A stretch of DNA of 64,000 nucleotides, taken from NCBI GenBank assembly GCA_027704905.1, contig CM051019.1:1494509-1558508 (forward strand), read 5' to 3'. Origin of the DNA: Muraenolepis orangiensis (lineage: Eukaryota > Chordata > Actinopteri > Gadiformes > Muraenolepididae). Shown in pieces: positions 1-19,900 of the stretch. Every line of letters begins with the position of its first letter. Within the stretch, counting starts at the first letter, position 1. A program made the position numbers and the translations under genes. The notes under the pieces are model-generated. The model had not been told where the DNA came from, ran no database searches, and was given only the letters and a program-made list of their open reading frames with translations.

Positions 1-91
1 TGACATTTCCGCCTAGCAACTGTCGTTATAGTATTGAAACAAACGATAAAGAGCGTGCCTATTTTCAGATGTCAGTTGTCGCATAGCACAC

Positions 92-98
92 GCACGCA

Positions 99-148
<50 letters not shown>
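92..148. repeat. (CACG)n/(CA)n microsatellite
   Basis: Several CACG tetramers run straight into a CA dinucleotide tract. Open frames across it are translations of the repeat only. Confidence 0.95.
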
Positions 149-150
<2 letters not shown>

Positions 151-823
151 CCCCCTTCTCTTTCTAACATTCTAGCAAGCTGCTATAATCCTTTATCCTT
201 TAAAGGTGCAATGTGTACGATTTGTCCAACTTTCAAATTTGTCCTCCACAATATAAGGGTCAGTATACTACAAGAAACACACAACACAACTTTTATTGTA
301 TTGTAACAAAACGCCCTCTGGGCAGCACTACGTCTTCATCCTGTCATGCTCGACTAAGGACAGACTTCACACTGCAGTGACGGCAATCCCCTCTGGAGGA
401 ACAAAGTGGTATTACAAGATGGTACGGGCCGTCGCTAGCTGCTACTTAAGTAAATATCTCTGCAACACAATGCATATTCTTCACATTGTGATGATAATTG
501 CAGTAAACTAATAATCCTACACATTGCACCTTTCAAACAGTGCCACACAAAGACTAGCTCTGCTATGCTGCACTCAAATAAGGACCGTTTGTCTTAAGCA
601 GTCTGACGGATTAGCAGGAAATAACATTGTGGACCCCTCCCCTCTCAACAAAACAAATGAAATACCCTAAACTCTATCCCTGCATCCTTTAACAACAACA
701 ACAACAGCAGTCCTAATAAGCAGCCAAGGATTTAGGAAGTGACCGACAAAGGAACAAAAACATATTTACCAGGCCAGAGGGAGCATTATCATCCCTGTTG
801 GTCTTTACAGTTTAATCTGCACG

Positions 824-825
<2 letters not shown>

Positions 826-908
<83 letters not shown>

Positions 909-928
909 ATACACATACACGCACACAA
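826..928. repeat. (AC)n microsatellite with ACACAT variant end
   Basis: A pure AC run decays at its right end into ACACAT units. No coding potential beyond the repeat. Confidence 0.95.
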
Positions 929-3454
929 ACATAAGCACATACACACGTCCCTCCCTCCCTCTCTCTCTCACAGTGATTGTCCCACAGTGCAGGTCAACAG
1001 CTGGCCTGCTGCAGTCACGTCGGGGTCAAACGCTATCGGCTTTGGAGGCTTTTCCATGCCACTTGCTTAGTCAGAGAGGCTAATGAAAAAAAAAATTCGG
1101 TGGAAGCCGCACAATTCCCTGTACCCGAGTGTCTACTAGGAAGTGTGTGGGGGGAGATGTTCACAGGATTACAACACTCAACGCCCCCACCACAGGCCTC
1201 TTCCGAGCACTGTGGTGCAATCGGCCGAAGGAGGGGCACCCAAACTCCTGTGTGCACACGAATGCAACACCAACCTGTTTATAGGACACCTCTCTAGGGC
1301 TTTTAACCCAGATGTGCTTGTCTCACACAGTTAGTCTGTGTGCAAAGGCTGTTTCAGCTATTTGGTGTCACCTCTGGTTGGGTGTCACTTTGATGTGCTG
1401 GAGGAGAACCTCGTCTAATGAGATACACAGAGGCAGAGACATTTTGGCCAATAGGATGGTAAACATACAGTACATTGCGGTCATGTGAATACGGTACATC
1501 CTCACGCACTGGTTTCAACGTCTGTATTGGATTGAGAAATCCTACTGAAGTAGGATGGCATCTGCTCAAACCAAACACGCTAAACAGCTTTACACACAAA
1601 CTGTTGATCTTTTGACAAACACAATCTTGGGATACATTTAGAGACGCAATCCTCTTAATCAGCCACGTATACTTTGAGATATTCTGATTCTGCCAAATAT
1701 TATACTAAAACTCAGTAGTATTCATCTGGATTACATTTATAGAAAAACGTTTTGCTGAGTAGTATGTACAGAGCTGTTTTTAAAGTGACGTTCCACCGAC
1801 ACAGTTATGTTATTATTATTATTAGCTGTCGACATGTACCCACAAATCAATTGACTACAACACCCATGGTGCATTGCACCACGTGAGTCTAACTGGACGT
1901 TTCGGGACCTTGTTGAGGTCCCTGCGAGAGAGAGCGTTCTCTAAACTTTTAAACTCCTGTTGACTACTAAGAATAGCCATATTTTCCACAGAAGGCATTT
2001 ACATATTTATATTTTATATAACTATATATTTATATATTTTTCAGTTGTAGACTTTTCTTCGGCAACTTGGAGACAAAATACTGCCGATCGATGGTCCAAA
2101 ACGTATTCACAATAAGCATGGCAGGTTATTCCACATGTGTGTTTAATGTTTCATTTGTTGTGTAAAAACACAATCGTTATTCAATTGCATTTTAGGGAGA
2201 GAATGGACAAAGGGCCAACCCTAACAGTACATCCCTAAGATTGCAGTTATTCACTATTAGGGCAAAAGCTAATTCAAACCTGCCAGCCCCTGTGATATTG
2301 TGATGTAATACACATTTTCACAGGTACAGGCACAATATCCAGACCAAAAAATATACGCATACTCATTTTTGCTGTTTTATCTTAAAGAAAAATACTCCAA
2401 GAGACTGGAAATAATGTTTTAAAATGTTTGCTTCCTAAACTCGACTCAAGTCCTTTAAGAGGGCTACATCTGATCTGTGTGTGCTTTGCGTGATTGTACT
2501 TTTTAGAATAAGTCAAAGTAGCAGCCAGCTGGGTGGATATCGGCACTATTCCAAATGTAAACACAAAGAAAACAAATAGTCTCATTACATTTTTAATCAT
2601 TCCGTTTGTTCAATGCATTGTCTTATACTACATAGTCTTAAAGTAGGAAAAGTAATTAGAACCATTTAGTTTGCCACTCCCCGTATCAGCTGCAGCCCTT
2701 GGGCACTGGTGATGGCCGAGTTATCCTTGCAGGGTGTTATAATGCATGCAAAATATTTCCACCACTTATTTATTATGTTGTGTATCATTGCTTTATTCAT
2801 TATTTAGTCACCGCTAGGCCTACTTAAGCTTGGCTCATCAAGTCATCTGGCATCCCTGTTATCCTCGCGCAAGGCAGGCATACAGTATATTTAAAGGTTG
2901 TTTTTCAAACAATGGAACAAATTAACAATGCATTTATTACAGCCCTCAGAGTCTGTTTGCTTTCAAGTCTCCAGAGAGACTCGAGTAGCCCCAAGTCAAG
3001 TCTCGCAGACACCATTTGATCTCATATGGGAAATGTGGCTTGTTTCGTGAGTGTTGAACACCGTGTCTTACACCCAAATGGCCAAATACACAAAACAAAG
3101 CGTACGATCGGAACGTTCCTGTTTCCATCCCATGATTTATTAAAACTCACACGCTATTACAGCTGTGCACACACGGATATCCTGGATTTCCCTGTAAAAG
3201 ACTCTGGTCTCTGGAGCGTCTCCACCCGTGGGTCTGTTGGAAAGTTACTGTATTTGGTGCCTGCTGCCTGCCTGCATGCATTGGTGTTCAGAGCTCTCCT
3301 CATATGGAGTGAGCTGTCAGCGGACCTGCCACGACACGCTTCTCTTGACTGCTCATCTCGTACTCCTCCAGAAACTCTTTCATGCTCATGTACTTTTCCT
3401 TAGCTTCCCCCCACCCCCTCTCTCCTCTCTCAATATGTATATCTGGGCTTATCT

Positions 3455-3631
<177 letters not shown>

Positions 3632-4469
3632 GTCTGTATCTCCACTACCTTGCACCCCCCACACTCTCCGGTCCTGTCAACTGGTTTATTTTTTGTTTGA
3701 AGATGTCACCAGCCCCCCTCCCCCCCCAATCCGCCCATCTCTTTCGCTCTTTCACTTTCCTTCAGTGACTTGCAATATTTGGGCAGGGGAGAAAAATCAA
3801 TTGTTCTGTGTACAAAAAATAACATCTTTAGCTGTGATATATCTTGTCCATGGCTGTGTGCACAAACTCCAGTGGAAAGTTCTTTCCCCTGGAGTATCGC
3901 TGCTCAGGGCTCTCCTATTCTTTGAATGTTGGTGTTTATATCTTTCCTAGAAGGCCGAGTAGACATTGATTTGTGCTGCCTCGGCCATTGGCAAGGATGG
4001 CAGACATGTTCTGTCTTCATGTCAGCATGTGTACATTGACATGAAATCTTGAACTGAATGTGTGCAGACATGCCTTCAAAATGTGTTTCCTTATATGAAC
4101 GTCTTATACTGTGCTGCACCTTCCGCTGTGACACACACACACGTATCCCGCTTGGTACAAATAAAGCATAAAGCTTATGTTGGTAACAGATGCCACGTCC
4201 TGTGCACCTCTCGGAGACGCAGGCGGTCAGGTGGTGATGGATTCCATTTACGGCCAGCCGTCACCTATATTGCGCCCCTCATTGGTCCCACGGGCCCCAC
4301 CACAACAGCTCATCAAAGGGGCTCTCCCCGAGGCCTGGTTGTTGCCTACCGCCTCTGGCTATTCATCACCCCCAATACCCCTCCCCCCCCCCCCCCAACA
4401 TTAACACCCACTGCTCCCGTGGCATCTCAAAGGAGCAGAGCCCCGGGTCACCGCTTCAGTGCAAGGACC

Positions 4470-4540
<71 letters not shown>

Positions 4541-4567
4541 AACTCTACTTAAACTGTGCTGTGCTGT

Positions 4568-4610
<43 letters not shown>
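4470..4610. repeat. Facing (GT)n and (CA)n microsatellites
   Basis: A GT run (about 4471-4538) and a CA run (about 4569-4609) are separated by about 30 bp. The two are reverse complements, so the stretch could fold into a long hairpin. Confidence 0.9.
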
Positions 4611-4611
<1 letters not shown>

Positions 4612-6114
4612 CATATCATATACTCACCAGGCTACCACACTAACATGGCATTAGGATTTATAAACATGGGTTGTCTGTTTACATATATCAAACAACCAAA
4701 ACACCCTGAAATGATCTTAAACTAATCTAATATGTTCATTTATCCATTCATCAAGGGTCAAAACTTTCAAAAATGATCAGTATTTCCACTTATGCATATC
4801 TGGATTCAGAAGGTGTAATGTTTATCTTGTTTCTGGCTGAGAACCACAGTATTGGTACAGAGAACTTGTAGTATCTGAACTGCTGGACAGGGCCAGTTAC
4901 TGCATCGTTGGTAAATGCATTGTATACCAGTTTGGCATCTTATCTCTGGACATTTGCTAGCAGTGCATGTTTGCAGAGCATTGAACTCACATGGACTCAC
5001 ATACTTGCAATGAAAAATATGTGTGATGCATTCAAATGTATTTACAATTCTCTCTTTTTGAGTGACAATACAAGTGTATCTTTGGTGTAACCAAAACTGC
5101 CCCCACGTAGACAGATTGTCTGGACCCCCAACAACAGGTGTCTTGTAACAACTCATTCCCAAATGACTCGGGTTGTGATCAATACTTCTGAGACACCAAC
5201 GTCAGGACTTGCTTGAGTCTCTGTTTGGGCAGGTGGTGCAATGTTATGTCAGAGCTGCTCTCGACAGATTGGAACTCCAAGGGTGGGTGGGGTGTGCGTA
5301 CATTTGTGTGTGTGTGTGTGCGTCAGATGGAAAGAGGCTGTGTGGGTGTGTGTCTGTGTGTGATGGAGCAAGTGTGTTTGCGCACATGTGCATGCATGTG
5401 CGTACATACTGTGTGCCGTTTTTATGAAGAGGTGCGGAGGGCTAGGCTGGGGACAGTAGTTTGCCCCAAAGTAGAGGTAATCTGCCCTCAAACAGGGTAA
5501 TGTTGTGCACACACACACACACAAACAAATGTCGGGACATTGTCATGGACTCTGCCAGAACTGTCCTCAGTCCCCTCTGGTTAGTTCATGGTCCATTATG
5601 ACTCATCGAATGGACCTATTCGTTCCCAGGACTTGAAATCATGTCGTTCTTCCGATAACAAGAGGGCGATGACGCAGGCCAAATGTTTAAAAAAAACGAT
5701 TTCCGTCTGGTGCTGGCGCCGCCGTGGTCTCTCACTGTGTCTCTCACTCTGTCTGTCTGCTTCCCTCCTAGTTATTGGAACTTGACATTGAGTCATTGAG
5801 ACTTATGAAAACAAAACATAAATGCCACTCCCCTACAGAGTGGCATTTCTCGGACCCCCATCAGTGGGGCCGGAGTCACCCAAAGGTCTGTGATTAAACT
5901 GTGAATGCTTCTGCCTAGAGGTGCCCAATTATCTTCATTGTGTCTACTTCCCTATATCATTACCACATGTTATTAGAATGTGATGGAGGAGGCCCCATAA
6001 CTGCTGCTGTCAGCTGGAGCAAATTAGAACGTCACCGGTGTACTTCTCGACCTTCCCGGGGAAGTCATTTGGATTTATACTCGTTTTGGAGAATCCACTT
6101 ACTGAATTGAAGGG

Positions 6115-6419
6115 TGCCACTCACCCGGCACCCTTCAACTCACCCGGCACCCTTCCACTCACCCGGCACCCTTCCACTCACACGGCACCCTTCCACTCAC
6201 CCGGCACCCTTCCACTCACCCGGCACCCTTCCACTCACCCGGCACCCTTCCACTCACCCGGCACCCTTCAACTCACCCGGTACCCTTCAACTCACAGGGC
6301 ACCCTTCAACTCACACGGCACCCTTCAACTCACACGGCACCCTTCAACTCACCCGGCACCCTTCCACTCACCCGGCACCCTTCCACTCACACGGCACCCT
6401 TCAACTCACACGGCACCCT
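6115..6419. repeat. 19-bp minisatellite abutting a susd6 splice acceptor
   Basis: About 16 near-perfect copies of a 19-bp unit (ACTCACCCGGCACCCTTCC, with C/A changes) end about 20 bp before the acceptor AG at 6437-6438. Because 19 is not a multiple of three, the repeat cycles through all frames. It gives a long open frame that runs into the real sushi exon, but the repeat is intronic. Confidence 0.95.
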
Positions 6420-6438
6420 TTGTGGTTTTGTCTTGCAG

Positions 6439-13211
<6,773 letters not shown>

Positions 13212-13302
13212 AGCCGAGCAGCCATAACCACCATCTCATCTGTCGCCCTGTGCTCTCCTTCTGCTGAGCAGGCCTGACTGTGGATCTCAACCAGTCCACA
13301 TC

Positions 13303-13304
13303 CC

Positions 13305-13373
<69 letters not shown>
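13303..13373. repeat. poly(C)-(CA)n compound repeat
   Basis: A run of about 17 C is followed by a pure CA tract in the susd6 3' UTR. Confidence 0.9.
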
Positions 13374-13377
<4 letters not shown>

Positions 13378-14187
13378 CACAACCAAAAATAAGAAGAACA
13401 GACAGAACCTGTCCACCAAAGCGCCCGCCACCCATCCTCCCGCTCCTCCCCAACGGACTGAACTCTTGCCTTGCTCTGCCACACAGGCAGGGTGGGCCCC
13501 CCTATAAACCTACAGTCTCAATCTCTCTCTCTCTCTCAATGTGTGTGCGTGATAATATACAAGCGAAACCATACAGGTTGTGTTCTTTAGGCTATGCATT
13601 GCTCCACCCTCACTCAGACCCCCACCACCACCACCCGTATCTGGCCCGGTTTATGTCTGGATCTGCAGAACTCAAGCTTCACCCAGTGGCTGCCGTAAAT
13701 GAGGTGGCTTCATCGGACGCCACGACATGCCGCAAATCAAGAAGAAGAAGAAAGAAACCCAGACTTTTACGCCATCCTATCTGTCTCCCGTCTCTCTCTC
13801 TCTGTATGGGACCTAGAACGCCCTGCCTGGCTGTCTGATGGCCCTCCAGTTGGACGCCCCTGCACCAGGGACACTGGGAGTGTCATGCCCAACACAACAC
13901 ACACACACACACACACAATGGTGGCTGCTTGTGGGACACACATCAGGAGTGTTTGTTAAGTTAGTGTCTTCGTGGAGCTAGGTCATAATGGAAGAGGGAG
14001 AGGTGTGTGTGTCTGTGTGTGTGTGTACGCACGTGTGTGTGCGTGTACGTGTGTACATGCGTACATGCAAGACCCCCGGAGTTCCTTTTTATTTCCTTCT
14101 GTACCTGATTGTATTTATTGCTTGGGTTGGGGCTCGGTTTACCGTGCTTTGTGTATGTGGAGTTGCCTAGAATTGAGTGTGCGTGTG

Positions 14188-14189
<2 letters not shown>

Positions 14190-14274
<85 letters not shown>
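14190..14274. repeat. (GT)n microsatellite
   Basis: A pure GT run of about 42 units in the susd6 3' UTR. Confidence 0.95.
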
Positions 14275-14277
<3 letters not shown>

Positions 14278-15947
14278 AGGGCGTCAAGTCGTCTCTTTTT
14301 TTTGGTCGGTCGCCAATGGGGAGCTAATGGAAAACAGCAAATAGTCACATGGACCCATCTTCTGTAGAAGTTGAGACTAGTACACGGTATTGTGTAATGT
14401 TCCCCTTCAGATCACAATATTGAATATGTCCGTGACAGCTATAGGCCAGGGCAGGTGGGCCACCTGGATGACTTCACAAGGACTTGACTCTGGACTTGTA
14501 AATCTCTGATCCGATTGGAGTCCACATCCACAGCTGACACTACTGCAACTGGTTGCAGTAAAGTAAAGAAAAACAATTATTAAAAAACGTTCAAGAGAGC
14601 TATGTCCCTTTTTAAACCGATGCCAAGTGTATATGAGAACCATTTATATTAGTTATCAAACGCCCTCCTTTGATGAAAGGTTATTAGTATTTATTTTAAT
14701 AACCACTCGATGCACGTTGTGGAGTGACCCCGGTCACTCTGAAAACCACATGACTTTATTGGTGATGTCCATTTCCAACCGAATATCATGTCTTATGATT
14801 CTCATTATTTTCTCTTGTTTTATTTCATTTGACACAGTCCTTCATTGTCAATTGGCTTCATTATTGCAATGCTAATGTTGCCTTAGACTTGTACATTAGC
14901 GTTTTATTTTTGCTTATTATAATTTTTGTCCAGTTTCTGTTGCTAAGACTATATTTTTATTGTTTGGGTTTTTTTTTTCGCAGTACAGCAATACAATGTC
15001 TTCTGTGTTTACAATGGCCTTACTTACATATTGTTTTGTTCCGATGCATAACATGGTCTTGTTTGTCAATCGACGGGTTTATTTTCTTTTGTTTCAGAAA
15101 AGGCGAGTCAGAAATGACACCTCTTCCTCTCTTTAGTCCACACAAAGAGGCTTCCATGAGCCCCGCCCATGGGGCTTCACGACTCCTCTGTTTTCGTCTC
15201 ATTAGCTACAATCCATTTAGATTTAATGGGAATTACACACAAAAAAAGAAGATAGAATTGAAGCATTGCGTCCAGAAGAAGCACTGTTGTACAGTGTTGC
15301 TTCCCAGAGAAATGGTGACAAAACAAAACAAAACATGTTCTGAATGATTCTGCGTTTCACTGCTTTTTCTTTTTCTTTGGCTACCTTCCTCTGTTCTGTT
15401 ACCCGACAGTGGGTGTCAAGATAGTAATTTAATATTTGTATAAAGTTTAATTTAATTTTACAGTGTGTATATAACTTTCTAATTAAAGCTTTCTTTTGAA
15501 GTGCGGAAGGCGTCATTTATTTAACAGCGTGCATTACTGTCAGACCAAACCACGGGGGGGGGAATAAATATCACGTCTATTTGATTTTATGCAGTAGCAA
15601 AAGAGCATATTATACATGTTGATAATTACTAATGACCCTGGCAAAGGGCGTTCGAGAGAATTGCATATTGAAGTGATTAAGTCTAGACTATGAAAGAGCT
15701 AGCTAAGCAGGGTTGGTATGTAATACATAATAATACCTTTATGTACAAATGACTTTAATCAAGCATATGTATTTGCAAAGTGCCTCACAGCGAAGCAATA
15801 AAATAAATAGTTTTAAAAAGCGGGGGAGTAATAAAATATGTTTATATATATATACTGATTGTACTTCTAACTGAGCACTGGCTCAGTTTTTGGAGACTTG
15901 TTAGGAATGAAATGCAGTTCTGCATTCTGACGAGTTGTTCTTCCTTT

Positions 15948-16004
15948 ATTGAACGCACTATTGTAAGTCGCTTTGGACAAAAGCGTCTGCTAAATGACTA
16001 ACGT

Positions 16005-16008
<4 letters not shown>
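15948..16008 (-). repeat. Teleost dispersed-repeat tail, reverse copy
   Basis: TAAGTCGCTTTGGACAAAAG and CGTCTGCTAAATGAC are the reverse complement of the tail seen at 17822-17935. It runs directly into an AT microsatellite (16011-16071). Confidence 0.65.

Positions 16009-16010
<2 letters not shown>

Positions 16011-16071
<61 letters not shown>
16011..16071. repeat. (AT)n microsatellite
   Basis: About 30 AT units immediately after the dispersed-repeat tail. Confidence 0.95.
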
Positions 16072-16077
<6 letters not shown>

Positions 16078-16251
16078 ATCCACTACACTAGAGCAGACAT
16101 CAACATCAGCACAAAAATAGAACAATTTAAAGCAGATTAAAAGCATTTTTAATCAAACGAATCTTAAAAGAGGACACTGACACAGCTGATCTGATTTAAA
16201 CAGGCAACAAACTGTTCCAGAGCCGAGGAACATCTTGGTGCAGCCAGCCAG

Positions 16252-16455
<204 letters not shown>

Positions 16456-16499
16456 CTGCTTTATTATTCAACCAACGGTATCTTCAACCGAGGACGTAG

Positions 16500-16677
16500 G
16501 CGCGTGCCCGACTGCCCCCTAGCGGCCGAATAAAGACGACGCACGCGAGGGAAGTTTATATCACGGTTTCTTTTAGAAAGGAAAACTGACTCCATTTTGT
16601 GAGAGCCCGTCTGCTCCTGTTTATTTGCGTTAAGACACGACAGAAAGCATTGCATCCTTTCTCCGGGAACACTCAAG
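16500..16677 (+). promoter_or_regulatory. srsf5: Putative srsf5 promoter and 5' UTR exon
   Basis: The sequence turns CpG-containing right after the CA repeat. A likely non-coding first exon ends at 16677 with donor AAG|GTACGC and pairs with the acceptor TTTTCAG at 16977-16979, which opens the ATG exon. The start site cannot be read from sequence. Confidence 0.55.
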
Positions 16678-16991
16678 GTACGCTTACCAACACGTAGTTA
16701 CACTTTACTTAGTTCATATGACTAGACCGCTCGAAATGTTTGGTATTGCGTTGGCAGGTCGATGTGGATGTCGATATCGGTTATCCTGTCTATCTTATCT
16801 ATTCTAATATACGGGCCTGGTGGTGTTGTGTTACGGCCTGCCTGTATCGGTGAACCAGGCACGACATTTACGATTAGCGATTTATAATCGAGTCAATTGT
16901 ATGCATGCCGATTTTTTATTAATTTTTAAAATATGAAGTCAACGTGGATGTTTAACTTCCTCTTTTTATTGGTTTTCAGAACACTCTGGAA

Positions 16992-19900
16992 ATGAGTGGT
17001 TGTCGTATCTTCATCGGTCGCCTGAACCCCTCGGCCAGAGAGAAGGACGTGGAGCGGTTCTTCAAGGGCTACGGCCGCATCCGAGACATCGACCTGAAGA
17101 GAGGCTTCGGCTTCGTGGTAAGACAATGACTCCCCGTCGTCGGGACACGGTGGTGGTGCTGGTGGTGGTCGCCTTACCGTGGCGATGTATCCTGTGTTGT
17201 GCAGGAATTTGACGACCCCCGGGACGCGGAGGATGCCGTCTATGAGCTGGATGGCAAAGAGCTCTGCAACGAGAGGTCGGTCGAGTGTACAAAGGACAGC
17301 CTGAAACTGTACAAACATAAGCTATATTTGCAGATGCAGAAGGGTGCATTTTGCCATTTTGTCTTTTCTAACCCTTTTATTGAAATAGTTGTCTAAGTGA
17401 GATGTGAATACATAGCTTGACTCGGTCAGTGTTTTATTTTGGACATGCAAATGCAATTGTATGCTTTTTGTTTTTTTGTGATGGCTAGGGTGACCATTGA
17501 GCATGCCCGTGTGCGCCTGCGTGGCGGACGCGGCAGGGGAGGAGGAGGTGGCGGAGGAGGAGGAGGCGGCGGAGGCGGCGGAGGAGGAGGAGGTGGTGGC
17601 GGTTCCGACAGAGGAGGCGGAGGAGGACGCTTCCCCGATCGCTATGGGCGCGGTTCCCAGGATGGTCGCAGGTACACAAGAGTTAACGTTAAGCCGCAAC
17701 CCGAACAAAAGTGATCAGAATGTCTTGAGGGTATAGCCCTAACCCACTACATAGGGGGGTTTACTGCTAAGTAAGTGGTATCAACTATTTCTAGAAATAG
17801 TAATTTGTGTTTATTACATTACATCATTTACATTACGTAATTTAGCAGACACTTTTGTCCAAAGCGACTTACAATCGTGTGTTCAACAAAGGTAAAGGTA
17901 GGCAAGCGAACAACTCGTCACCAGTCAAAAGTGCATTTCATTCCTAACAATTTCCTTATTGCGTCTTTGAGGCCATTGTGCCTGTAATGGTGAACATTCA
18001 TTCCTCCATACTTCTGATTTGACCTCACACCTACAGTGTGGTGGCCTACGTGTGCGCTGCCTAGCCATCGCCATGTTGTAGTTTTGTAAACACTTCAAAG
18101 TTCAAGCCATTTGGAATATACTTCAGACGGTCTTGCGCTGCCTCCCTTCAGCCTGACCGCTCTTTATGACCCCTAAAGGGCCGTTGACCATATGGCACTA
18201 GGAAGTGCCCTTTTGCTCTTGCCCTTTTTCGGCTTAGGTTAAAAATGAGTGTGTTTTTTCATGAGCAAATTATAAAAAAGGAGAGTTGGGCTTCCTGTCC
18301 CCTCCACGTTAAAGTTGGGCAAGTGGGTCAAAAATAGTACTTGCCCGATGTAAATTTGTACTTCCCCCGAATACAAATGGTTTTATTTATGAGTGGTTGT
18401 TGTATTACAAAGGCTAAAGCTAGTTGTCATGTTTCATCTTTATTAAAGTTAATAGTCTGGGTTTTTTACCACTTACCCAACTGAGCAAGTGCAGTGTTGG
18501 GTTTATTTGCCCTATTTGGCATTTGACTTGCCCTGAGTAATAGTTATTGTTGAGCCCCGAGTTATTCTTGGTTCACCTCTGACGTTTCGTTTCAGTCGGA
18601 ATCCCCCTCCGATGCGGACCGAGAACCGGCTGATCGTGGAGAACCTGTCGTCACGGGTCAGCTGGCAGGTGAGTCTCTCCACACACTGCTGTACACGCCC
18701 CAGAAACACACACCGTAGCCAGGCTCCATGTATCCACCACCCATGTGCCTCATCCAAATTACATTAAATGACGACCTTTTTCATTTTTGCATTTGCATTT
18801 TCGATGTATGTAGGCAACATAATTATAATGGATAATACTTACTATGAAAGGCAATCATTTTATTTTCAAATTTTGTAACAACCCTGCGTTTAAACGCAGC
18901 CTGAGTGAAGAGGGCAGCAGACACAAAGCACTTAAATTTGTTCCATTGTTTTCCAACGTTTTTAACCAATTCTTCACCCCTTTATTTGCCAGCCTCACTG
19001 TTGTGTCGTATGGAAGAGCTCGCTTATGGTGACCCTGTCTCTTGGTCCTTCCCTCCGGGGTTGAGCCTGTGCTGTCGCGCCAATGTGTTCCACCCATGGT
19101 GGACGCCCGCTGGTCACTGCGAGGGCTCTGGTCGTGTCGCGAGCGCCCACGCGCCACTCTCAGCTGCGGGCCCCGGGCATGGTCGCGGTGTCCAAGGTCG
19201 AGAGAGCGCGAGGCGTTGGCAGAACAGAATGTCGTAGAGGGGAGAGGAGAGAGCAAAACAAACAAAAAAGAGCCGCGTCGATGGCGACGGGTTCCTTTCG
19301 GAGTCCCAGAGTTGGGTCGATCGATCTCTGCCCGACCGCCCCGCCGCTGGTGATCCTGCCGCACCCATCGCAAACTTCACACAGAGAGAGGGAGACAGAG
19401 AGGGAGAGGGAGGAAAGCGAGCCTGAGAGAGCGAAAGAGAGCGAGCGAATCGGGCAGAGAGAGCGTGGTGCCCCCCGGTGGATAGAATCGCCTGTTTGTC
19501 CCGAGGTATTGACTGGCTAGGAGAGCCTGTGGCCTACCCCTCCCCCCACACAGTGGGGTTCGCTCTCAGGTAGTAGTTTCCTCTCTTCCACCCTGTTCAC
19601 TCTCTTGTACTTCTTTTATATATATATATATATATTATTATTATTTTTAAACAAACAAAACAAATTTACAGTTTTTATATGCATAAACACAAATGAAATG
19701 TTCTTTGAATGCACAACATGACGGGCGGGGGGTGGGGGGGCCATGTCGGAGGCGGTTCAGGGCGCAGAGCCCTGTGCAACCCTCCCGGTCTGGGGGCGGT
19801 GAGAACGGGGCTCCCGGGCGCCACACTGCTGCCCCAGGCGGCACCTTCGGCATCCTGATGCCCGCTCGCCTCTCCTCCATAGCCGCCCAAAAAGTGACCG

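Larger units (their letters stand above)
13212..15510 (+). other. susd6: susd6 3' UTR with poly(A) signal
   Basis: This sequence follows the stop codon and has no further coding signal. An ATTAAA hexamer sits at 15482-15487 near the likely mRNA end. The UTR contains a C-run/CA repeat (13303-13373), small CA tracts, and a GT repeat (14190-14274). The exact cleavage site is not visible. Confidence 0.6.
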
